A stretch of DNA of 64,000 nt from Spirochaetales bacterium (GCA_028282545.1 JANQHT010000156.1:1-64000); one strand, 5' to 3'; counted from the first letter of the stretch, positions 26,102 to 34,907 are shown. The notes: generated by a model not told the origin, from the sequence alone. Translations and numbers: made by a program.

Positions 26102-27078
26102 AGGTGCTCCGCCCCGGGACGCTCGCGGAGGCGCTCGCCTTCCGCAAGGAAACGGCGGCGCTCCCCTTTGCCGGTGGAACGGACGTGATGGTCCGCGAGC
26201 GCGGGTACACCGGCACGGGACCGCGAATCGACCGGCCCGTGCTCTTTCTGGACGCCGTCGGTGAACTGCGCTCGATTACGCTGGGCGACTTTGCGGCCGG
26301 GGCCATCCTGAGCATCGGCGCCGCGGCAACGCTCACGGAGATCGTCAATGACGAACGCGTACCCGAGCCGCTGCGCGAATCGTGCCGCCTGATCGCCGCG
26401 CCGGGCCTGCGGAATCGCGCCACCATGGCGGGCAACATCTGCAACGCCTCGCCGGCGGGAGATTCCATACCGCCCCTCTACGTGCTGGACGCGCGGGTGG
26501 TGCTCGCCCGGGAGGGAGAGGTGCGGACCGTTCCCATCGCCGAGTTCCTCACCGGACCGGGCCGGACCACCCTCCGGGACGACGAGATCATGATCGCGAT
26601 CCAGGTTCCCCTGGACGGCGACGCGGCGGGTGACGGCGCTGCCTCTGCAGACGATGTATCCGCCGGCGCAAGCGACGAAGGCTCGGCCGCCGCGGGTGGC
26701 TCCGCCGCTTCCAACGGCTCGACCACCTCCGACGGCAAGACCCCCCGGACCGTCCGGTACTACCGAAAGGTCGGCACCCGCCGCGCCAATGCGCTCTCCA
26801 AACTTTCCGGCGCCGGCATCGCCCGGATAGACGGCCGCGGCGTTGTCACCGATTTCCGCCTCGCCCTGGGCGCGGTTGGTCCCGTGGTGGTCCGCGTGCC
26901 GGCGGCGGAGAGACTCGTCGCCGGGCAGCGGGCGTCTGAGATCGAACCGGAACCGATCGTTGCCGCCTACACCCCGCATATTCGCCCCATCACGGACCAG
27001 CGTTCCACCGCCGAGTACCGCTCCCACGTGGCGCGCAACCTCGTCCGCGAGTTTATTTCACGAATCCAGGAGACGTAG
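26095..27078 (+). CDS. xdhB: Xanthine dehydrogenase, FAD subunit with a low-complexity insertion
   Basis: 327 residues. FAD-binding motifs PFAGGTDVMVRER and GLRNRATMAGNICNASPAGD are clear. The C-terminal CO-dehydrogenase flavoprotein domain follows. Between them, around residues 180-220, is a stretch made almost only of Ala, Gly, Ser, Asp and Thr. It sits where homologues have a short turn, keeps frame, and is followed by the conserved RYYRKVGTRRANALSKLS. It overlaps the Fe-S gene by seven bases and precedes the TrpB-like gene by six. Confidence 0.9.
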   Translation: MVEVLRPGTLAEALAFRKETAALPFAGGTDVMVRERGYTGTGPRIDRPVLFLDAVGELRSITLGDFAAGAILSIGAAATLTEIVNDERVPEPLRESCRLIAAPGLRNRATMAGNICNASPAGDSIPPLYVLDARVVLAREGEVRTVPIAEFLTGPGRTTLRDDEIMIAIQVPLDGDAAGDGAASADDVSAGASDEGSAAAGGSAASNGSTTSDGKTPRTVRYYRKVGTRRANALSKLSGAGIARIDGRGVVTDFRLALGAVGPVVVRVPAAERLVAGQRASEIEPEPIVAAYTPHIRPITDQRSTAEYRSHVARNLVREFISRIQET

Positions 27079-27084
27079 AGATCG

Positions 27085-28554
27085 ATGATTGACCTGACAC
27101 CGCACGCTGAACAAATCGAGAAGAACGCGCGCCTCTGCGCCCAAAAGAACATCCTGCTCCCCACGTACGAAGAGATGGCGGATCCATCCAAGATCGACGA
27201 CGAGATCAAGAAGGAACTCGAAACGATCGGTCGCGACGAGGTCCACTCGCGAAACCTCTTTCGCGTCACCTGGGAGAACGAACCGGTCGAATCGGGTGGG
27301 GGCTTCGCGGACCCCACCCACCTGGAGCTTCCAAAGGAAATCACCGGGGTGGACGCACGCATCGTGGGCTTGGCGGGCACATTCTTCCCCACAGGCGCGC
27401 ATAAGGTGGGCGCCGCCTACAGTTGTCTGATGCCGACGCTTGTCACCGGCCAGTTCGACCCGGAGAAGAACATGGCGGTCTGGCCCTCTACCGGCAACTA
27501 CTGCCGCGGCGGTGCGTATATCTCCCGCCTTCTGGGTTGTAAATCGATCGCGATCCTGCCGGAGGAGATGTCGCAGGAGCGCTTCCGGTGGCTCAAGAAC
27601 ATGGCGGACGAAACGATCGCTACGCCGGGGAGCGAAAGCAACGTCAAGGAGATCTTCGACAAGTGCCACGAACTCACCGCCGAGCGCGGCGAGAACGTCT
27701 TTGTCTTCAATCAGTTCGACCAGTTAGGCAACCACCTCTGGCACTACGTGGTCACCGGGCCGGCCATGGAGAAGGTCCTGGGCAAGATTATGGGTCCTCG
27801 GGACCGCGTGGCGGGGGCGTGTATCTCTTCCGGTTCCGCCGGCACTACGGCAAGCGGCGAGTACATCAAGGCGGCCTTCCCCGGTGCCAAGCTCGCGGTC
27901 AGCGAGGCGCTCCAGTGCCCCACGCTCCTCAACAACGGCTTCGGCGCGCACCGGATCGAAGGCATCGGCGACAAGCACGTGCCCTGGGTCCACAACGTCA
28001 AGAACACCGACATGGTTGCAGCGATCGACGATGAACAGGCGATGCGCCTCTTCCGTCTTTTCAACGAACCCGCCGGCCGCGACTATCTCGTTTCCCTCGG
28101 TATCGCGAAGGACGTGGTGGACCGCCTTCACTGGCTCGGGATTTCGTCGATATGCAACACACTCACGGCGATCAAGTTCGCCAAGTACTTCGAGCTCACC
28201 GGCGAGGATCTTGTGACCACCGTTTTTACCGACGGGGAGGATCTCTACACGTCACGCCTGGAGGAGATGAACGCGGATCGCGGGCCGTACACCCGGGACG
28301 ACGCCGTGGCGGACTACGCCATGCTACAGCAGGTCGGTACCGACGGGGTGCTCGAACTCACCTACCGGGAGCGGAAACGGATCCACAACCTGAAGTACTA
28401 CACCTGGGTCGAGCAGCAGGGAAAGACGTACGACGAAATCAACCAGCAATGGTATGATCGAGATTACTGGGACGAGATTCACGCGGCGGCGCCCAAGCTG
28501 GACGAGCTGATCCGCGCCTTCAATAAAAAGGTCCGCGCGTTCCAGAAGGAGTAG
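27085..28554 (+). CDS. TrpB-like fold-type II PLP enzyme embedded in the xdh genes
   Basis: 489 residues. The Schiff-base lysine is Lys107 in FFPTGAHKVGAAYS, close to the GAHK motif of tryptophan synthase beta. Phosphate-binding and substrate motifs are STGNYCRGGAY and SSGSAGTTASGEY. The protein is longer than YgeX (about 400 residues) and lacks its typical layout, so it is not simply diaminopropionate ammonia-lyase. Location between the three-subunit xanthine dehydrogenase and ygfM-xdhD, with five- to seven-base spacing, ties it to the same pathway. A lyase or synthase acting on a purine-derived amino acid is inferred; the substrate is unknown. Confidence 0.72.
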   Translation: MIDLTPHAEQIEKNARLCAQKNILLPTYEEMADPSKIDDEIKKELETIGRDEVHSRNLFRVTWENEPVESGGGFADPTHLELPKEITGVDARIVGLAGTFFPTGAHKVGAAYSCLMPTLVTGQFDPEKNMAVWPSTGNYCRGGAYISRLLGCKSIAILPEEMSQERFRWLKNMADETIATPGSESNVKEIFDKCHELTAERGENVFVFNQFDQLGNHLWHYVVTGPAMEKVLGKIMGPRDRVAGACISSGSAGTTASGEYIKAAFPGAKLAVSEALQCPTLLNNGFGAHRIEGIGDKHVPWVHNVKNTDMVAAIDDEQAMRLFRLFNEPAGRDYLVSLGIAKDVVDRLHWLGISSICNTLTAIKFAKYFELTGEDLVTTVFTDGEDLYTSRLEEMNADRGPYTRDDAVADYAMLQQVGTDGVLELTYRERKRIHNLKYYTWVEQQGKTYDEINQQWYDRDYWDEIHAAAPKLDELIRAFNKKVRAFQKE

Positions 28555-28558
28555 CGGT

Positions 28559-29407
28559 ATGGTTACCGATTTCAAACGCGCCTCCTCCGTTGACGAGGCG
28601 GTGGCGCTTGCCCGTGACGGCTACGTCTATCTCGCGGGCGGGACGCAGGTGAACAATACACCCTTCAAGAAGTGGGGCCGCGCGGTGGAACGGGTCGTGT
28701 CCATCGATAGGCTTGGTCTCACCGGTATCGAGTCGAAGGGCGACGCCGTTTTTGTGGGCGCCCTCACAACGCTCCAGGACGTGGCCGACTCTACGGCCGT
28801 TCCCGGGGCGCTGGTAGAGGCGGCGTGGTTTATCCCCACCCGGAGCGTGCGCAACATCGCCACCATCGGCGGAAACGTGGGCGCCTCCCGCCCCGATTCC
28901 TACATTGTTCCGGCCCTTATCGCCTTAGGCGCTACCGCCGAGGTTGTCGGCGGCGCCGGCGGAACCGCCGCGCCGGAAGAGGTGCCCGTCGAACAGTACG
29001 TCTCGGACGGGCGGGATGACCTGATCCTCCGTTTCCGCGTTCCCCTCCCGGGGGCCGGCGTGAGCGTCCGCGCCGTGAAGGAGTCGCGCTCCCACGTGGC
29101 GCTGCCGGTCGTTTCGGCGGCGGTACGGATTGCCGTGGACGGCGGCGCGATCACCGACGCGGTCATCGCCGCCGGGTGCGTTGCACCCCGAACGGTTCGC
29201 TTGGGGACGGTTGAATCGGCGCTTGTGGCCGGCGATTTCGCCCATGCCGCGTCGCTCGGACGCGAATCGGGGAAGCTGGAGGAGGCCATCGCCGCCTCGA
29301 TCGACCCAAAACCGAACATACTCGGCTCCACGGCCTTTAAACGCCACGTCAATTCCGTGGTCATCGCGGACACGATCCGCCGGTGCATTGGGGAGGCGAC
29401 GGCATGA
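28559..29407 (+). CDS. ygfM: YgfM-like FAD-binding subunit of a molybdenum hydroxylase
   Basis: 282 residues. FAD-binding motifs YLAGGTQVNNTP and RNIATIGGNVGASRPDSYI mark the xanthine-dehydrogenase FAD family. It precedes xdhD with an ATGA overlap, the same order as ygfM-xdhD in E. coli, and presumably passes electrons for XdhD. It is shorter and less like XdhB than expected for a plain duplicate. Confidence 0.85.
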   Translation: MVTDFKRASSVDEAVALARDGYVYLAGGTQVNNTPFKKWGRAVERVVSIDRLGLTGIESKGDAVFVGALTTLQDVADSTAVPGALVEAAWFIPTRSVRNIATIGGNVGASRPDSYIVPALIALGATAEVVGGAGGTAAPEEVPVEQYVSDGRDDLILRFRVPLPGAGVSVRAVKESRSHVALPVVSAAVRIAVDGGAITDAVIAAGCVAPRTVRLGTVESALVAGDFAHAASLGRESGKLEEAIAASIDPKPNILGSTAFKRHVNSVVIADTIRRCIGEATA

Positions 29408-32274
29408 AGGTGACCTTTACCCTCAACGGCCGGCCCGTCTCTTTCGAGGCGCACCCCGGCGAAAGTGCCCAGACCTTCCTGCAACGCAACGGCGTCCCTT
29501 CCGTCCGCAACAGCGACGACGGCTTTGGGTTCGCCGGTTCCGATACGATCCTCCTGAACGGGAAGATCGTCGGGGCCAACATCCTTCTCGCGCCGCAGCT
29601 CGAGGGGCGCGATGTTATGACGATTGAGTCGCTGCGCGACGGCCGGGAACTCGGCATCGTGCAAAAGGCGATGCTCGAGGCGGGTTGCGTCCAGTCCGGC
29701 TACAACAGCCCCGCCGCGGCGCTCATGATCTACGACCTGCTCGAACGCGTAGAAAACCCCACGCGGGAAGAGGTGCAGGACGCCCTCTCGGGTCTCTTCA
29801 ACCGCGCCACCGGGTACGAGCAGTTCTTCAAGGCGGTGAAGATCGCCGTGGAACGGCGCAAGAACCCCTCCTACCAGGCGGAGCCGTTCCCCTCCTTCGG
29901 CGAAGATCTGCAGATCGTGGGTAAACCGGGGTCCAAGAAGGACTCCGCCCGGATGGTGGCCGGGGAGAAGGTCTTTGTGGAAGACCGGGTGGAACCGGAG
30001 GCGCTCCACCTACGCCTGGTGATGAGCCCCCACGCCCACGCCTGGGTGAAGAGGGTCGATGCCTCCAAGGCACTCTCCCTGGACGGCGTCGTGGCCGTGT
30101 ACACCCACGAAGATGTGCCGCAGAAGACGTACTCCCAGGCGGGCCAGGGATTCCCCGAACCGAGCCCCTACGATCGTATGCTCCTCAGCCGGAAGGCGCG
30201 TTTCGCCGGTGACCGGATCGCCGCGGTCGTGGCGGAAACGCCGGAGATCGCCGAGGAAGCGGTGAAGCTCGTTGAGGTGGAGTACGAGGTGCTCAAACCG
30301 GTGATCGACTGGGACGATGCCACGGCTCCCGATGCGCCCCTTATCCACGACGGCCCGGTGGAGTACGTGGATGGAGCACCGGACGATCTCGCGGAGCAAA
30401 ACGCCGGGGTCAACAAGGCCGAGGAGCCGGTGCTCTACCAGTTTCCGATCGGGGGCGAACCGCGAAAGAACATCGCTGCCGCCGTCTCCGGCGGAATCGG
30501 CGATCTCGAGAAGGGGTTTGCCGAGGCGGACGTCGTGATCGAACGGAGCTACACGACCACGCAGATCCAGTGTACCCCCCTGGAAAAGCACACCGCCTAC
30601 GCCCGCGTAGAAGGGGACCGCCTGATCGTTCACGCCAGCACGCAGGTTCCCTACCACGTGCGCCGCATCGTTGCCACCCTGCTCGACCTGCCGGAAAACA
30701 AGGTGCGGGTCATCAAGGAACGCGTCGGCGGCGGCTACGGATCCAAGCAGGATATCCTCGTGGAGGACATCGTCTCCTTCTGTGCCTGGAAAACGGGGCG
30801 TCCCGTATTTCACCAGTTCTCCCGGGAGCAGGAGTTTATCTCCAACAGTTCCCGCAAGCCCATGCGCGTCACCGTGAAGCTCGGCGCCAAAAAGAACGGG
30901 AAATTCACGGCGATGTACATGAACGTGGAGTCCAACCAGGGCGCCTACGGTGCTCACGCGCTCACGGTACCCATGAACGGCGTTTCCAAGAGCCTCCCGC
31001 TCTACATCTGCGAGAACTCCCATTTTGATGTGACCGCCTACTATTCGAATCGGCCTCCTACGGGAGCCTACCAGGGGTACGGCGCGCCCAAGGCGAACTT
31101 CGCCCTGCAGGTGGCGGTGAAGGAACTGGCGGAGGACCTGGGTGTGAGCTACCTGGACCTGGTTGAGATGAACCGCGTCCACGAGGGGGACATGCTGGAG
31201 ATCCTCAAGACGCTCGGGGAAGGGCGCGAGGGGAAACCGGCACCGGCCACGACGTGCGGGCTGGGCCCCGCCCTGGAGCAGGGGACCGCGCTGATCGAGT
31301 GGGGCACGCCCGTCGACTCCGGCGACCCCGACGTGAAAATCGGAAAGGGCTTTGCCATGGTGCAGCAGGGATCGGGCCTCCCGGGGCTCGACCAGGCCAA
31401 CTGCACCATCATCATGAACGGTGACGGTACGCTCCAGGTCCAATCGGGCGGAGCCGATATCGGCACCGGCCTCGACCTGGTGAGTGCCAAGATGGTCGCC
31501 GAGGTCCTGAAGACGGACATCGAGTATATCACCGTCCAATCGGGCGATACCGACAGCGCTCCCTTCGATACCGGTGCGTACGCCTCGAGCGGAACCTACT
31601 TCTCCGGCGGAGCCGCCCGGAACGCGGCGCTCCTGATGGCGGAGATGATTCGGAAGGAGGCGGCAACGATCCTAAAGGAACAACCGGCGGATCTGGAGAT
31701 CGTCTTCCCGTCGAAGATCGTCGGTAAAAAGGGCGAACTCACCTTCAAGAAGCTCGCCTGGCACACCCAGGGCGGTGAGGGCACGGGCCAGATCGTTGCC
31801 AGCGCCGCCTTCACCACCGAGGACTTCAGCTTCCCCTACGGCGTCCATTTCTGTCAGGTTGCAGTGAATACGCGGACCGGGAAGGTCACGATCCAGAAGT
31901 ACTACGCACTCCACGACAGCGGCGTCCCGATCAATCCCGAGTACGCCCTGGGCCAGATATACGGCGGTGTATTAAAATCGATCGGCCACGCCCTCTACGA
32001 GGAGATGATTTTCGACGCGGAGGGGCGTTGCCTCAACCCCGATCTCCGTAGTTACGGCGTACCCATGGTGGGGGACATTCCCGAGGACTTCCGGGCCATC
32101 CTGATCGAAACCGACGATCCCTACGGACCGTTCGGCGCCAAGTCGATCGCCGAGGTGAGCGTCAACGGCGCCGCCCCGGCCTTGGCTAACGCAATCCACG
32201 ACGCCCTGGGGGTCTGGATGCGGGGCTGGCCCTTCTCTCCGGAGGCGATCCTGCGGGAACTGGGGACGATCTGA
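29404..32274 (+). CDS. xdhD: XdhD-type molybdenum hydroxylase with a cluster-less iron-sulfur domain
   Basis: 956 residues, the same length as I recall for E. coli XdhD. The N-terminal ~150 residues keep the fold of a two-cluster ferredoxin domain but have lost the ligands: VRNSDDGFGFAGSD stands where the first Cys motif should be, and CVQSGYNSPAAAL plus FNRATGY replace the second. The remainder is a complete molybdopterin domain (ERVGGGYGSKQD, TGAYQGYGAPKANF, GPFGAKSIAEV with catalytic Glu917). The same Cys-poor N-terminus occurs in the E. coli protein as far as I remember. It probably hydroxylates a purine or purine product with YgfM as partner. Confidence 0.88.
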   Translation: MKVTFTLNGRPVSFEAHPGESAQTFLQRNGVPSVRNSDDGFGFAGSDTILLNGKIVGANILLAPQLEGRDVMTIESLRDGRELGIVQKAMLEAGCVQSGYNSPAAALMIYDLLERVENPTREEVQDALSGLFNRATGYEQFFKAVKIAVERRKNPSYQAEPFPSFGEDLQIVGKPGSKKDSARMVAGEKVFVEDRVEPEALHLRLVMSPHAHAWVKRVDASKALSLDGVVAVYTHEDVPQKTYSQAGQGFPEPSPYDRMLLSRKARFAGDRIAAVVAETPEIAEEAVKLVEVEYEVLKPVIDWDDATAPDAPLIHDGPVEYVDGAPDDLAEQNAGVNKAEEPVLYQFPIGGEPRKNIAAAVSGGIGDLEKGFAEADVVIERSYTTTQIQCTPLEKHTAYARVEGDRLIVHASTQVPYHVRRIVATLLDLPENKVRVIKERVGGGYGSKQDILVEDIVSFCAWKTGRPVFHQFSREQEFISNSSRKPMRVTVKLGAKKNGKFTAMYMNVESNQGAYGAHALTVPMNGVSKSLPLYICENSHFDVTAYYSNRPPTGAYQGYGAPKANFALQVAVKELAEDLGVSYLDLVEMNRVHEGDMLEILKTLGEGREGKPAPATTCGLGPALEQGTALIEWGTPVDSGDPDVKIGKGFAMVQQGSGLPGLDQANCTIIMNGDGTLQVQSGGADIGTGLDLVSAKMVAEVLKTDIEYITVQSGDTDSAPFDTGAYASSGTYFSGGAARNAALLMAEMIRKEAATILKEQPADLEIVFPSKIVGKKGELTFKKLAWHTQGGEGTGQIVASAAFTTEDFSFPYGVHFCQVAVNTRTGKVTIQKYYALHDSGVPINPEYALGQIYGGVLKSIGHALYEEMIFDAEGRCLNPDLRSYGVPMVGDIPEDFRAILIETDDPYGPFGAKSIAEVSVNGAAPALANAIHDALGVWMRGWPFSPEAILRELGTI

Positions 32275-32363
32275 GACGGTAGAGAGACTCGCCGCCGGGT
32301 GCGTGAAAGCCCGGCGGCCGCGCGCCCCGGCGGCGCCAGAACACCATAACGAGGATAGAACTT

Positions 32364-33560
32364 GTGACACACGACGACATTGCAAAACGCATCCAAGCGC
32401 TCGGCGCCAGGAAGACTGAGAAGATGTACGCCAACGACTTCCTGCTCACTTGGGAAAAATCGGACGACGAGATCATGGCGACCTTCGAGGTGGCGGGCAT
32501 CTTCCGGGCGCTCCGGGAGAACAACATCTCCGCCCGCGTATTCGACAGCGGCCTGGGGATCAGCCTCTTTCGCGACAACTCGACGCGCACACGCTTCAGT
32601 TTCGCCAGCGCCTGCAACCTCCTGGGTCTCGAGGTACAGGACCTGGACGAGGGGAAGAGCCAGATCGCCCACGGCGAGACGGTGCGCGAAACGGCCAATA
32701 TGATCAGCTTTATGGCGGACGTCATCGGCATCCGCGACGACATGTACATCGGCAAGGGGAATACCTACATGCGCGACGTGGCTGAGGCGGTACAGGAGGG
32801 CTTCAACGACGGCGTACTTGAGCAGCGGCCCACCCTGGTGAACCTGCAGTGCGACATCGACCACCCCACGCAGAGCATGTCAGACGCGCTCCACCTGGTG
32901 CACCTCTTCGGCGGCGTGGAGAACCTCAAGGGAAAGAAGATCGCCATGTCCTGGGCGTACAGCCCCTCGTACGGCAAACCGCTATCGGTGCCGCAGGGCA
33001 TCATCGGCCTGATGACGCGCTTTGGCATGGACGTGGTGCTTGCCCATCCGGAAGGGTACGAAGTGATGCCGGAGGTGGAAGAGGTGGCGAAGAAGAACGC
33101 CGCTGCATCGGGCGGATCGTACGCGCGCACCAACGACATGGCGGAGTCATTCAAGGACGCCCACGTGGTATACCCCAAGAGCTGGGCCCCCTTTGCCGCC
33201 ATGGAGAAGCGTACACAGCTCTACGATGACCGTGATGAAGCGGGTATCAAAGCGCTGGAAAAAGAACTGCTGGCCCAGAACGCCCAGCATAAAGAGTGGG
33301 AGTGCACTGAAGCGCTCATGGACACCACCAAGGCGGGCAAAGCGATGTACATGCACTGCTTGCCCGCGGACATCACCGATGTGAGCTGCAAGGAGGGCGA
33401 AGTTGCTGCCGCCGTCTTTGACCGCTATCGCGTCCCCCTGTACAAGGAAGCGAGCTTCAAGCCCTACATCATCGCTGCGATGATCTTCCTGAGCAAGTTC
33501 AAGGACCCGGCGGCCAAGCTGGGCGAACTCCTCAAGGCGGGGGCGCGGCGGATACGGTAG
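32364..33560 (+). CDS. ygeW: YgeW-type knotted carbamoyltransferase
   Basis: 398 residues, GTG start with GAGGA upstream. The carbamoyl-phosphate site is FRDNSTRTRFSF and the carbamoyl-amino-acid site HCLPADITD, with DHPTQSMSDALHL typical of the family. Length and the ELEKELLAQNAQH region match YgeW, which differs from ornithine and aspartate transcarbamoylases. In the direction of breakdown it would phosphorolyse a carbamoylated product of the opened ring to give carbamoyl phosphate for ATP. It is the last gene of the island. Confidence 0.9.
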   Translation: MTHDDIAKRIQALGARKTEKMYANDFLLTWEKSDDEIMATFEVAGIFRALRENNISARVFDSGLGISLFRDNSTRTRFSFASACNLLGLEVQDLDEGKSQIAHGETVRETANMISFMADVIGIRDDMYIGKGNTYMRDVAEAVQEGFNDGVLEQRPTLVNLQCDIDHPTQSMSDALHLVHLFGGVENLKGKKIAMSWAYSPSYGKPLSVPQGIIGLMTRFGMDVVLAHPEGYEVMPEVEEVAKKNAAASGGSYARTNDMAESFKDAHVVYPKSWAPFAAMEKRTQLYDDRDEAGIKALEKELLAQNAQHKEWECTEALMDTTKAGKAMYMHCLPADITDVSCKEGEVAAAVFDRYRVPLYKEASFKPYIIAAMIFLSKFKDPAAKLGELLKAGARRIR

Positions 33561-33607
33561 TAGCCGCACCGCGTAAATCGAATCTCGGGCCGCCGGTTTT
33601 TTGCCGG

Positions 33608-33637
33608 TTGTCAAAATAGGTCCATGGACCATAGACT
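33608..33637 (+). promoter_or_regulatory. Promoter/operator of toxin-antitoxin module 1
   Basis: TTGTCA, 18 bases, TAGACT, six bases, then the antitoxin ATG. GGTCCATGGACC at 33619-33630 is a perfect palindrome inside the spacer and a likely antitoxin operator. No Shine-Dalgarno sequence is present. Confidence 0.5.
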
Positions 33638-33643
33638 ATAGAT

Positions 33644-33874
33644 ATGAAACGCGTTCCGAAGTCGCAGTTCAAGCCGCGTGCGTTCGAATACCTGCGCATG
33701 GTCCAGGATGAGGGGGAACCACTCATCATCACGGACCACGGCCGGGATGCGGTTCGGCTCGAACCGGTAGCCGACAGTGGCGCCAATTCTGCAGACACTC
33801 TATCCGGCGTAATCGAGGCGTGGGAGCGCCCCCTCGATCCGGTAGACGATGGCTCGTGGGAGGCCGAGCGCTGA
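33644..33874 (+). CDS. Phd/YefM-family antitoxin
   Basis: 76 residues. The N-terminus (VPKSQFKPRAFEYLRMVQDE, then EPLIITDHGRDAVRLEPV) is the DNA-binding Phd/YefM fold. The C-terminal part is the flexible region that wraps the toxin. It overlaps the PIN-domain toxin gene and should repress its own operon and neutralise the toxin by binding. Confidence 0.82.
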   Translation: MKRVPKSQFKPRAFEYLRMVQDEGEPLIITDHGRDAVRLEPVADSGANSADTLSGVIEAWERPLDPVDDGSWEAER

Positions 33875-34263
33875 TACTCCTGGACACGCATGCATGGATC
33901 TGGCACCTGGCCGACCGCTCCTCGCTTTCCGGGCCCGCGCGAACGGCAATTGACGGCGAGACAGCAATCAACTCGATTCTCGTCTCAACGATGAGTGTCT
34001 GGGAACTCTGCACGCTGGTGAAACGCGGCCGCCTCTCTCTATCCGTTCCTCCGGCGGCATTCCTGACGGCAACGTACCACGATCCGCGTTTTGAATTCGC
34101 CGCGGTAGACGAGCGCATCGCTCGCGCCGGCGTCGATTTTCCGGACCTCCACAGAGATCCCGCGGACCGTATCATCCTCGCCACGGCAGTTGAGTTGGGG
34201 GCCACGCTGGTCAGCAAGGATAGACGGTTGGTCCAATATGGCGTCTGTGACGTTGTGTGGTGA
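33871..34263 (+). CDS. PIN-domain (VapC-like) toxin, possible CTG start
   Basis: About 130 residues. The acidic PIN residues are in LILLDTHAWIWHL, the Glu of SVWELCTL, and FPDLHRDPADRIILATA. Such toxins cut RNA with magnesium. The family normally begins two or three residues before LLDTH. The only start there is CTG at 33871, which has GGGAGG seven bases upstream and overlaps the antitoxin stop as CTGA. The nearest standard start is GTG at 33856, which has no ribosome site and would add five residues. Confidence 0.82.
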   Translation: MILLDTHAWIWHLADRSSLSGPARTAIDGETAINSILVSTMSVWELCTLVKRGRLSLSVPPAAFLTATYHDPRFEFAAVDERIARAGVDFPDLHRDPADRIILATAVELGATLVSKDRRLVQYGVCDVVW

Positions 34264-34266
34264 GCC

Positions 34267-34674
34267 TTACAGCGGGAGGTCCTGCTCCCAGATGATCGGT
34301 GCATCGGGGTACCGGTGCAGCTTCGTGTCTCCTGTAACCAGGGACGCTTCTTCGACGATGCTTTGCGCCAGAAGCAGCCGATCAAAGGGGTCCCGGTGGA
34401 GCGGCGGTATCTTTCCCAGTCGATAGGTGTGCGCAAATGTGATCGGCAAGAGGTTTACACCGTTTTGCGTCACCTCGCGTTCAACGATCTCTCGCCACGG
34501 ATCCGAGAGCCTGAGCTTTCCTATGCGCTGTTTGATCTGCACTTCCCACGAGCTTGCAGCGCTCAGATAGAGTTCCGTCTGGACGGAACGACATAGATCT
34601 ACGACCGTTCCCGGCAGCCGGTCCGGATCCGTCGCCCACCAAAGAAAAACGTGCGTGTCGAGAAGTGCTCTCAC
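34267..34674 (-). CDS. PIN-domain (VapC-like) toxin of module 2
   Basis: 135 residues. Catalytic acids are in ALLDTHVFLWW, the Glu of SSWEVQIK and HRDPFDRLLLAQ. It is a likely magnesium-dependent ribonuclease. It overlaps the antitoxin gene by four bases and ends three bases from the module 1 toxin, so the two toxin genes converge. Confidence 0.88.
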   Translation of the reverse strand: MRALLDTHVFLWWATDPDRLPGTVVDLCRSVQTELYLSAASSWEVQIKQRIGKLRLSDPWREIVEREVTQNGVNLLPITFAHTYRLGKIPPLHRDPFDRLLLAQSIVEEASLVTGDTKLHRYPDAPIIWEQDLPL

Positions 34675-34901
34675 GATTCGAACTCACGGAGCACTTCGTC
34701 GGGCAACGGTTCGTCGAAGTCGACCGCGATATCCGCGGCACCCTTGGATAGTCCCGGTGTCCGAAGACCGTTCGGAGCGGAGATCGCCGTGATTCGAACC
34801 AGCGGAGTACCGTTTTTCGCGACGATTACCTCCTCTCCGGAGAGTACCTTCGAAACGAGCCGGGAGAAGTGTGTCTTGGCCTCGTGAATATTCACTTGCA
34901 T
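34671..34901 (-). CDS. Phd/YefM-family antitoxin of module 2
   Basis: 76 residues. VNIHEAKTHFSRLVSKVLSG and IVAKNGTPLVRIT are the classic Phd/YefM DNA-binding half; the acidic tail should block the PIN toxin. The ATG has no Shine-Dalgarno sequence and lies six bases after a -10 box. Confidence 0.9.
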   Translation of the reverse strand: MQVNIHEAKTHFSRLVSKVLSGEEVIVAKNGTPLVRITAISAPNGLRTPGLSKGAADIAVDFDEPLPDEVLREFES

Positions 34902-34907
34902 AGTCCA

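Noticed and set aside
24148-27027. Minus-strand open frame of 959 codons opposite the xdh genes
   Set aside because: High GC keeps the antisense frame open; xdhA, the Fe-S subunit and xdhB on the plus strand have full motif sets.
23422-32274. In-frame UGA selenocysteine codon in the molybdenum hydroxylases
   Set aside because: No in-frame TGA interrupts any of these genes. Selenium in this family is a labile cofactor ligand and not selenocysteine.
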